Positions 34,440 to 43,528 of a DNA stretch of 64,000 bases are shown here, piece by piece. The notes beneath the pieces are model-generated. The model ran no database searches. It saw nothing but the letters and a program-made list of their open reading frames with translations, and had not been told where the DNA came from. Within the stretch, counting starts at the first letter, position 1. Each line of letters opens with the position of its first letter. The DNA is taken from the NCBI GenBank assembly GCA_018296165.2, contig JACKQL020000030.1:310001-374000 (forward strand). Reading direction: 5' to 3'. Both the position numbers and the translations under genes were made by a program. The DNA comes from Termitomyces sp. T153. Taxonomy: Eukaryota; Basidiomycota; Agaricomycetes; Agaricales; Lyophyllaceae.

Positions 34440-35867
34440 AGTGTCAGGCCTCTTGCAATCATACAAGTAGTGGCCCTTGCCACCACATCTAAAGCATGTC
34501 AACCCTCCACTATCCATCTCTTGTGGCTTGCTATCCTTGCCATGGTCCTAACTTTTTCCTCTTTCATGTTCTTGGTGGAACCTGTATCTGTCAGGCTGTC
34601 TTGGCCTCTCTTTTCTGACCTGGTCTCCTATTCCTGGGTGGGTCTGTGACCATTCCTATGGTACACTCCTGTGTACTACCAGGTGAGGATTAGTGTTACA
34701 AGCCATGTCTTCCTTCCTAGCTATGAAAGTTGTCATTTTGCATAGAACATTCTGCCCCTTTACATGTCAGCCTTTTAAGCTATGAAGTTTGAAATGTTCA
34801 GTGGCTTTCAATGATTGCTCACACTTGTTTCATAGGCCAAAACTCTTCTATGGTGTTGACCTTGGGTGACAATCTATCATCTCAAATTAATGCTTGCTGC
34901 ATCTCCTGAGGGATTCCTTCAGAAACATCTTGCAAATGATCCAAGCATCTGGGTATATAGCCATATTATGTGCATGGTCTATCAACATGTCATAGAATCC
35001 TTGTATGCCAAGTTGTTCAGTATGCATGGCTGCATAGAATGCCTCTCAGGCATCCTGCATTGTTGATGAGCTAACAAACCCATTGTATAGCTTGATGATC
35101 ACATCTTTAAACATCCACTACATGATTGTAGTGCAAGACATGATGTTAAAACCAGCATTTCGCTGGCACATTCAGGAATTCTGGGAGGACAAAGATTCTC
35201 TCATGATCCATCTTATCTCTTCCATACAAGCATGCTGCCAGATGATAGCAAATGTCCATCAGGTCACTAAACCTGGATCTTCCTTGGTACACCTGAATAT
35301 GTTGAGGATCTGCTTTTCTCATCTTCACTCCATCTAGTAGTTGTAATGCAACACTCACCACATCATCGATAATGCTGGTCAGCCTACAATGCATGTTATC
35401 ACTCCTGGTGTCTGACTCCACCCTTGGGTGAGATCTATAACTGAAAATGCTTACACTTGCCATGCAGGTATCAGCCCATCCATGCAAGTGAGGGGTATGA
35501 TGGCTCCCAGCCATCTCTACCCTATCCATCCCAACCACCATCATGATCTCCATGCCCTGGTCCTCCTGAAGGAAGGTCATCTTGATCACCCCTCCCCTCA
35601 ATGGGTACTACTGCCATCACTTCCTCCTGGATCACCATCTTCCTGTGCAGTTCACTTAATGAACTGTTGCCACATCTCATCCACTGGCAGTATTCTTTCA
35701 AATACCACACCTTGGTCATCTACTAAGGAGTATCCTTGCACTCTCAAGTCATGGTTTTGCATCCATTGATATGCCACTTGCTTCTGAAAATTGGTGGCAA
35801 GGGGTAAGGTATCCTTGTGTGGATATTTGCTCTTGCTGAAGTCCCTGCCACCAAGAGTAGAATGCAA
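34440..35867 (-). pseudogene. Gypsy copy X gag with CCHC zinc knuckle
   Basis: Minus-strand text includes capsid-like S-S-S-T-M-Q-D-A (about 35060) and N-M-A-I-Y-P-D-A-W (about 34960), then a clean zinc knuckle C-F-R-C-G-G-K-G-H-Y-L-Y-D-C at about 34500-34455. Several stops interrupt it, for example after Q-D-A. It is the counterpart of copy W. Confidence 0.75.
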
Positions 35868-36720
35868 GAACCTAGTGATGAGGTTTTAATGTGCAAGGTG
35901 CAGATTATAGCAGCAAAGAATGCTATGGACCAGCCAGTGCTGCCTGCACAAGACAAAGAGTGTCTTGTAACTTGGGCTGATGTCAATGGCCACTGTCAGG
36001 AGACATCCCACTTGGTTCCCCTTCTCCTTCTCCAGTCCTTGTCAGATTTCCCCCACTATAGTTATTCTTCATTCTCCTTCCTTTTCCCTATCTATTGGTC
36101 CTAGTTTCAGCCCTCTGGCTGCACCAGTTCTCTGTCAATAATTCAGAGAAATGTGGCCCCTTTGACACTGCCACCAGCTTATGTAACTGCTGACCAATTG
36201 CTGACACATCACTTTGTCTTTTTTCTCTGTCATACTGTACAGTTGTTTCTCATGCTTCTGAAGCCTCTAAAGCATCACACCTGGCCTAAGGAATCCCCAG
36301 ACTTGTTCTCTTTGGATTTCCTTTTGCCAGGTGGATAGTTATCTCAGTAGACACTGTACAGTACTGAATAGACTTTGGATTTCCCTTTGCCAGTTGTGTG
36401 ATTGAGCCACAGCCTCCAGAGGTCACCCTTACAGCCATAAGGCATGAACATGGTGGGACTCAGGAAGTACTATTTCCAGACTCATGCTGTCATTGACTCA
36501 TGTGGCTGGAATACATGTGGCCCCATTGGCCACACCAATTACTCTGCAGCTAGGAACAATTGGAAGTTGTTCCATAGTGAGCTATAGAGCCAGGGTGACC
36601 ATGAAGGTTCCTGAAGAGTATTGCAATGTCTATGTAGACATTGCTAACTGTGATTCTTACAACATGATCATAGGAACACCATTTATGATGGCACAAAATG
36701 TCCTCCTGTACTTCTAGAAT
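35820..36720 (+). pseudogene. Gypsy copy Y protease, split by LTR D
   Basis: D-K-E-C-L-V-T-W-A-D-V-N-G (about 35950-35990) is followed by LTR D, then the retropepsin catalytic D-S-G-S-T (about 36460), P-I-T-L-Q-L-G-T and Y-N-M-I-I-G-T-P-F-M. A stop lies just before the catalytic triad. Confidence 0.75.
35994..36433. mobile_element. Solo LTR D, TSD GCCAC/GCCAT
   Basis: A 440-bp segment from TGTCAGGAGACATC to CCCTTACA, very similar to LTR E. Flanks are GCCAC (35989-35993) and GCCAT (36434-36438). Removing it joins the protease reading. Confidence 0.85.
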
Positions 36721-37499
36721 GACTGAGTGGCCATTAATGGAGTAGCTACTCCAGCTCATAAACTGAAGCTGGAGAATGTGGATGGATGCATATTTTGCTT
36801 CTGTACAGTGAGAAAGTGGTGTGATAAGTGGCCCTGACTATCTGGTGGACTGAAGCAGCCTCCTACAGAAGAGGCAAAGGATGAGGAAGGAGTTGAGCAA
36901 CTAATAGCCTTCCCAACAATCACTCATCACTGCTAGTCCTGAAAGAAGAGTATCAAAGTACTCTTCAAGAGGAGGAGAGAATGGTATGGCCTCCAAGCTG
37001 TCAAAACTGGCTGCACAATTACCTTTGAGAGTGGAGATAGTGCAGCAGTTGGGCAAGAAGGATTGGATTGATCCTTTCAACACAAGGGAACAAAGGATTT
37101 GGGACAAACCTATCTCAAAGCCAACCCTCGAATAAGCATACAACCCACATATGCCACCAGAATGGAATCAGGTCATTGCAGACCACTGACATGGCATGAA
37201 AGAGTACAATGAGCATCCTCTGCAGCCAAAATCTATAGAATGCCTATAGAGGACAAAATATCCAAGCCTAGCAAGTTTGAATACTTGTGGATTGAAATGA
37301 GGTGTAGAGCTGAATGCTATCCTACACAGTTCAACATACCAGACAAATCCAATATTCATCTAATGATCTTACATGACAAGTATGCAGAGGTAGTGCCACC
37401 TTCAAAGCTAGCTAAGCATGAGTGACATCCTTGGCCTAAGGCAGGAAAGGGGAGGGCTAGCCTTCCAAGCTGATAGAAGGCAATATTCCATGCCTTCAA

Positions 37500-38378
37500 C
37501 AGCAGTGGTACAATGAATTTGAGGATATTGACAATGGTACAAAGGAGGAATTTCCTCCATGGCATGAGGTCAACCATGAGATAAATCTCATAGACAAAAC
37601 CAAACATTATTTGTACTTCATGCTGAGGTGCCCTAAGTCATTTCAGCAGCAATTGCAGGAGAAAATTGACTGCTATGTGGGAGCAAAGTGGTGGGAACAT
37701 TGTGCAGCGGATCAGGCTGCACCACTATTATGCATTCCCAAGATGGCTCCTTGTAGATAGCACTAGATGTGCATCAATGCAATGATAACACCATTGAGGA
37801 CATGACACCCTTACCTAATCAGGAGGTCATTTGGGGAGATGTAGCTCATAGGCCCATGAGGTCAAAAATAGACCTTACAGACATGTATGAATAGGTGAGG
37901 ATACATATTATAGATGTACCAAAAACAGTGTTTATAATCATCACTGGTACATATTGCAGTAACATCATGCCAATTGGCAACTGTAACATACCAATGACAC
38001 TTCAATGACTAATGACATCTATCTTTAGGGACATCATTTGAAAATGGATGCATGTATATCTCAACAATATTTTTGTCTTCTCAGATTCTATTGAGGAGCA
38101 CAAAGAGCACTTCAGAGTAGTCTTTGAAAGGCTATGCAAAAACAAGCTCTACCTCAAATGGAAGAAGTGTGAGCTGTGTGCCAAGCATGTAGAGTGCCTT
38201 GGCCATGTCATCAACTTACAGAGTATACACTCTGACATGGACAAATTGAACTGGATCCAGGAGTGGCACACTCCTCAAACCTACAACAAGGTCCAGCCAT
38301 TTGTTGGGTTGCTAAACTACATCAGAAATTTCTCGCCTGATATTTCTGTATATACAGGGCTGTTGATGGCCATGACAC
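37500..38378 (+). pseudogene. Gypsy copy Y reverse transcriptase with YLNN active site
   Basis: Readable pieces are H-E-V-N-H (37570), N-D-N-T-I-E-D-M-T-P-L-P-N (about 37790), K-I-D-L-T-D-M-Y-E, then Y-L-N-N-I-F-V-F-S-D-S-I-E-E-H (38057-38100) and G-L-L-N-Y-I-R-N-F. The catalytic Y-L-D-D has become Y-L-N-N. A frame from 38048 runs unbroken through the family thumb domain into LTR B. Confidence 0.85.
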
Positions 38379-39588
38379 TGATACAATGTTGTCACACCAT
38401 TAGGAACATAATAAAACACCAAAAGTCAAAACAAACATTTATTAAGGCTGAAAACTATAAGCCTCCTGGTAAAACAAGTTCCAGCAACATGATCCCTTTA
38501 AAATACACCAGAAGAAATACAGAACAGGATAGGACAAGGACTATACTAGACTATACACTCAATAATAGTCCAATCACTGTAATGGGGGGGAAGCATGGGA
38601 CTGGCAAAAGCACCTGAGTGGCATCAATTCTGGCAAGATCTAGATCTGATCTAAGAATAACCAGATTGGAATGTTGACTGAAAGGAGGTAAAAGGGGGAA
38701 TGAATGAGAAAGAATGGATTGAAGAGAAGGGAAAGGAAGATGAATGGAAGAATATAAAATGAATGGAATAAAGGGAAGGGAAAGGAAGATGAATGGAATG
38801 AATGGGAGGGAACAGATGAATGGAAGAACCTAAATGGGAAAGAACCTGAATGGGGAAGAATATGAAATAAATAAAGGAAGAAGAAGGGAAGAAACTGAAT
38901 GGAGAAGAATATGAATGGAAGAAATACAAAGGAGGGAGAGATAAATGGGGCAAATGGAAGCTAAGAATGCAAAGGAGGAATAATGGCACCAGGAACTGGC
39001 CTGTGGCACTAAAACAGGCATGCCAAAAGGGGGAATTAGAATAACAGTTATGAATAAGGGGCTGGAAAGTGTGGAACCAAAAGTCACATGTAGGGAGTGG
39101 TCTGTGCACTGTAGAAAGAGGTATAAATAGCCCAAGTAGAGTAGCAAATAGACAGGCAATTAATAGGCAAAGGCTTGGTGGTTCCCAGGGAGTGAATCAC
39201 TTAGGCTGGAGTTTGTTGAAACCCCTCTACATCCACAATAGAAATATTTTGGAAGTAAACCACCTCAACTTCAAGCATTTATCAAGACATCAGTGTGGAA
39301 TCGGAGTAGACTTCCTAAGTCTTCAAGAAAGCCCCAGAACTATCAGTATTACTCTAAACCAGTACTACAACACAGAACAGATTGCCATTTCATTGGCACC
39401 CCATCTACCAATGGTGTTTCCAGGAGTGGCACACTCCTCAAACCTACAACAACATCCAGTCATTTGTTGGGTTGCTGAACTACATCAGAAATTTCTTGCC
39501 TGATATTTCTGTGTATAAGAACTGTTGATGGCCATGACAGAGAACATGTTGCCATTTTATTAGCACCCCATCTACCAATAGTGTTTTG
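38258..39588 (+). repeat. 168-bp tandem duplication in copy Y, first copy holding LTR B
   Basis: The phrase starting CAGGAGTGGCACACTCC occurs at 38258 and 39421. Subtracting LTR B and one TSD leaves a unit of about 168 bp (56 codons) in direct tandem. Both copies code the same thumb/connection segment. Confidence 0.85.
38379..39369. mobile_element. Solo LTR B, TSD ACAC
   Basis: A 991-bp segment from TGATACAATGTTG to AGTACTACA flanked by ACAC (38375-38378 and 39370-39373). It is the same family and orientation as LTR C. Purine-rich GAATGGAA-type repeats fill 38690-38940. CpGs still present in C are TG or CA here. Confidence 0.9.
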
Positions 39589-40030
39589 ACACAATCAAGT
39601 GAATCTGTGCTGAAACACCTATCATCCAGCCAATTGATTTTTGACATGAGGATCCCATATGGCCTATCTGTAACACCTCAAAGACAGGCATAAGAGCAAT
39701 GTATGGTCAAGGACCTAGCTGGCAGAAGTGTTGGCCAGCCAGGTTCATGTCCAAGAAGTTTGCAAATGCACAGCAAAATTATGCTGTGCACGAACTGGAG
39801 ACACTAGCTATCCTGGAAGGCCTCCTTAAGTGGGAGAATAAGCTCCTAGGATATAAGATCCATGCAATTATGGATCATAAAGCCTTTGAGTTTCTCAAAA
39901 CTCAACAACATTTGTCCCCCTGCCAATGATGGTGGATGGACTATATGTCAAGATTTAATTTTGACATTACATATGTCAAAGGAGAGCTCAACAAGGTAGT
40001 GTACTGTTTATCCTGCTACTTTTAAAGTGA
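39374..40030 (+). pseudogene. Gypsy copy Y RNase H
   Basis: After LTR B and the duplicated segment, the text reads F-M-S-K-K-F-A-N-A-Q-Q-N-Y-A-V-H-E-L-E-T-L-A-I (39750-39810), I-M-D-H-K-A-F-E-F (39868-39894) and D-I-T-Y-V-K-G-E-L-N-K-V (39962-39998). These are standard gypsy RNase H and tether motifs. The part with the first catalytic Asp (39640-39700) is out of frame. Confidence 0.75.
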
Positions 40031-40439
40031 CTCTTCTTAAGACATGCACCACATCCACAACTATGTACATGCAGATGCACAAATTTAACCAGAGGGGGAT
40101 GACTTGCCCCCTATGCACTGGCAGGAAATGCAAGCTCAGCTGGTTCAGATTTGCCCATTCCATGACAGACTGAGCTGCAGAAGTTGGTGGGTGCAGGATT
40201 GTCACAAACTTTGTAATGTGGAAGCACAGGTTCTTGCTGACATTAATGACAGCATTGATGGGTCAGTTCAAGCTCAACAGGGCTCAGCAAGCCCAATGTG
40301 CTGCAACCACAAGATCAGTCTGACAAAGAGTTTCTCCAATCCAGGTCCTATAGAGCAAAGACAAGCTCTTTGCAGAGATAATGGCTTGTTCAAGGACTAT
40401 AAGTCCTTCAGACTTCTTGTGGACAAGCTCATTTGGACC

Positions 40440-42330
40440 ACTAATTTCATGGGTCATGAGGTGTTGTAGTCTATGTTGGAGTTGGCCTCATGCAGCTATG
40501 AGAGTCCCAATGGTAGCAAGGTGGTCCAGTGGACCTGTGTGTCTAGTAGGTTAACAGGGAATTTGAGACTGTTGGGTAGGAATATGGTGTCAACATGGTG
40601 GTGGGAGATGAAACCTGAGGGTTGGGTTTCATCAAAGAGTTGGAGTTCAACTTGATCATTTAGTTACTTTCCAAGAAGTTCCAGGTCTGTTCTGGCAAAG
40701 GTTCTAGTAGTGCCACTATCAATGAGGGTGGCATAGGTCTTACCTGTCAACCAGAGCATGATGTTGATTACAAAGGACTTAGCAGAGTTGGAGTGGAGGC
40801 TTCCCACGTTGGTTGCATATGTTGGGAGCTTAGGGGAGGGGAGCTGGAAGGGAATGGGAGAGCTACTGGAGTTTGGAGTGCATTGGACAGTCATGGTCAG
40901 GAGGCACAAATTGATCCAAGGGTTGGTGTCTCACAACAAGGGCATTCCAAAGACAATTGGGGTGGAGTTGTGCAGCTTGGTGGTAAGCATTCAGACTTTC
41001 TGATGAGTTCTGTTATTAAAGGTGAGGGGCACAAAGGAGTAATGAGTAATGCTCCCTATAGAAAGATACTTGCTGTTGAACATTCAGAGCAGGATTGGGG
41101 CAGGAAGCCAGATGAAGAGAAGGGAGGAGCACTGTGCCCAAGCTTGGTCCACACAATTGTCAGTCATGCCACTGTCTACCAGGGTTTCTATGGGGTCAGT
41201 GAGGTTGGGATTGGGGAAGAGGGTAGTTTGGAGGAGCAAGAATTGAGAGGATCAGGAGATGTAAACCATGTGGGTGTCCAGGGTGGGGTCTAGTGCATGT
41301 AGTAGTGTAACTGGGGCACAGAAGATGTCAGGGCTGATTCCACAATTCAGTGCATATTCAGGGTCTACATTGCTGATTCATTTTTTGCATCCTGGAATTC
41401 AAATTTGTCCTTGTCAATAGTCCAGACTGCATGGCCTAGTGCACTACACTCAGAACATTCCTGGACAAAGTACCCTGGTGTGCCACACAGCAGGCACAGA
41501 CCAGCCTGACATTTGTGTTCCTTCTTGGCTTTGGAAATGGTGACCCAAGAGCACCCAGCATTACATGTTTGAGTGGCCTGGAGCTGTTTGTCCTCAGAGT
41601 CATTGTCATGGCTTCCATTGTCCTTATTGCTGGCCTCCAGCAGTTCTTTCTCCTCCAGAGTTATTGCTTGCAAGCATGCCTTGTGGTTGGGTGGAGAGGC
41701 ATTGGATGGGCAGCCAGCAGCCAATGGGAGCTTGCCAGAAGTGGCTGGGCCATGGTTGGTGGAGCACTGGTAGGGGGTACATGCCTACCAGCCAAAGCCA
41801 CAAGCATTTTGAAGGTCATGAGCAGAGCCAAGTCTGGAGGAGTCCTCCCAGTAGCATTGGTCAATCTGGCTGATGAGGCTCTTGAGTCCCTTGTATGTAG
41901 TCCATCTTGGGACAATCTGGAGTACCTTGTGAATACATTTGTGGAGTTGGAACCATCTGGCATTGTAATTCCAGCCAGTCTTGAAGGGTTCTTTCTTGAA
42001 CTGGACAACAAATGCTGTAAAGCATTTATTTGGGCCCACTTGGAGGGAGACCAACTTCTGCTCAGCCTCAGCAATAGTGTTGTAAATGCCAAACCTTTCA
42101 GAAACCTCCTGGACAAAGGCATCCAAGTTTGTGAACAATTGGTGATGTGAGTTGTAATAGAGTAGGGCAGTGTAGTAGTTGAGTGTATTCTATTGGAGGT
42201 ACAAGGAAATGAACACAATGCAGATGCAGCCCTCCAGAAAGGTGTGCAGCTTCCCCTGGGAAGTGTTGAGACATTGCATGAGGAAGGTGCACAGGTCCTC
42301 CTAGGGCTCCACTGCCAGCAGAGAACCTGC
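40440..42330 (-). pseudogene. Ty3/gypsy family 2 gag and protease
   Basis: Minus-strand gag: F-V-Q-E-V-S-E-R-F-G (about 42110), T-G-W-N-Y-N-A-R-W-F (about 41970) and I-D-Q-C-Y-W (about 41860), then a zinc knuckle C-L-L-C-G-T-P-G-Y-F-V-Q-E-C (41497-41456). Protease follows with L-I-D-S-G-T-T-R-T-F (about 40725-40696), where D-S-G is the catalytic triad, and W-L-H-E-A-N-S-N-I-D (about 40470). Frame changes occur between blocks. The family differs from X-Z and matches the 62.6-64.0 kb element. RT is missing. Gag begins right beside the right inverted-repeat arm. Confidence 0.8.
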
Positions 42331-43218
42331 CTGAGGCCATAGAGGTGGGGCATCATCTGCCTGGCATTCCTAGGGTTAATTGATATTCAGGTACTTTGAT
42401 GAAGCCTTTGCAGAAGATGATCTTAATGGCTTTAACTCTCATGAAATTGCCAAGGACATTTACAGCCTGCACTCTTCAATGAGAATCTTGACCCATAAAG
42501 GCCACAGTGATATCTTTCAAAAGGCACTTGTTCCTCCCTAGAACTGATGAACATGGAAGCTTTGCATGTATTCTTTCAGGAGGAACCTATATTCACACTG
42601 ATGACAACATCATTGCCTTTTATCAACTTGTCCTTGATACTAATCTTCAGTAAGTCTACAGATTGACTATGACTTATTGCTTACAATGCTTATGCTTGAC
42701 AGACTCCCAAATAAGGTTTCTACAATTCCTGGATCATTTTATGTTGGCTAGGTGAAATATCAATGACATTCTGAACAATCAAGCTTGGGAGGAAAAACAA
42801 TCTACTTATTCATTTGGACCATCTACTTCTAGTTGCAACAAATGGAACTGAGGTATGAGAAGTGCCTTATTTTGGTGACATCATTTGTTTTGTTCATTAG
42901 AAATCTTTGTGCAGGCACTCAAAGCCAGACTTGCTAGATTATGTTTGGAGCTCCCCTCAAGTTCTGCTCATGTGGTTTGCAAACATGGCATCAGTGACAT
43001 CATTGACAACAAAGAGGATTTTGCCTTAGCCTTGAAGAAAGCAAGATTGCAGGAGAATGAAAATAATGAGAAGCATTACATAAGTGCTGAAGAGCATGGT
43101 AGTGATAATGTAGCCAATAGAAGGACTTCCATGGAAGGTGTAGAAGGTTCTATGCAAGGGCATAGAATAAATAGAATAATTTGATTATAAATATTGCTTC
43201 AATCAATATACTTGCAAA
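42331..43218. repeat. Right arm of the long inverted repeat
   Basis: This is the partner of 1-887. The outer 300 bp (42885-43184) encode exactly the same 99 residues as the left arm. At the outer end (CTTGCAAA, to about 43218) the repeat-type composition stops and CpG-rich DNA starts within about 20 bp. Confidence 0.9.
42396..43184 (+). pseudogene. Decayed spliced gene of unknown function (right-arm copy)
   Basis: The text begins F-D-E-A-F-A-E-D-D-L-N-G-F-N-S-H-E-I and continues H-G-S-F-A-C-I-L-S-G-G-T-Y-I-H-T-D-D. A GTAAGT...ACAG intron (42650-42702) leads to L-P-N-K-V-S-T-I-P-G-S-F-Y-V-G, then a stop. A second GTATGA...TTAG intron (42853-42900) precedes the last exon, I-F-V-Q-A-L-K-A-R-L-A-R-L, ending at 43184. 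I have an impression of similar uncharacterised mushroom proteins but cannot name a family or function. A frame change near 42540 and stops show it is dead. Confidence 0.45.
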
Positions 43219-43528
43219 AAATCTTGAATGTCGTGGACCGGTGCTTGCGCCGCTACAATATTATTATCTTATAAGTACCATACTTAACCGTACAGCTTAC
43301 TGCTCGCCCCTTAACAAGTCTGTGGCTTGCCGGCATTAAACAGAAATCTATCCATCCATCCATCATGTGGTCAAATGTGTCACTCCTGCGGGAAAATGAG
43401 GTCAATTATTTCTACTGGGTCCACTCTACGGTGATTCATATTCTGAAACAATACGTAGGTACATGGCTAACTCAAATTGATTCATTACGGGTACATAAAT
43501 AATAACTCCTGACTTCACTCCTGCTAAC

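Larger units (their letters stand above)
29635..35870 (-). mobile_element. Ty3/gypsy copy X, nearly complete coding order, no LTRs
   Basis: On the minus strand the order is gag (35870-34500), zinc knuckle, protease, RT, RNase H and integrase (ending about 29635), the standard Ty3/gypsy order. All parts carry stops and frame changes. RT is interrupted by solo LTR I. No flanking LTR pair is seen, and its 5' end meets copy Y head to head near 35830. Confidence 0.85.
35820..40260 (+). mobile_element. Ty3/gypsy copy Y (protease to RNase H), 5' and 3' truncated
   Basis: The plus strand carries protease, RT and RNase H of the same family as X and Z. It is interrupted by solo LTR D in protease and solo LTR B in the RT-RNase H connection. 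Gag and integrase are missing. After about 40260 it meets a different family in the opposite strand. Confidence 0.8.

Noticed and set aside
41515..42150. A 211-codon plus-strand frame
   Set aside because: It is antisense to gypsy family 2 gag, which shows capsid and CCHC motifs on the minus strand. The plus frame has no recognisable domain.
1..43218. A Polinton/Maverick or virus-like giant element, because of long inverted ends
   Set aside because: I found no DNA polymerase B, packaging ATPase, capsid or Polinton integrase. Recognisable genes are Helitron, copia and gypsy.
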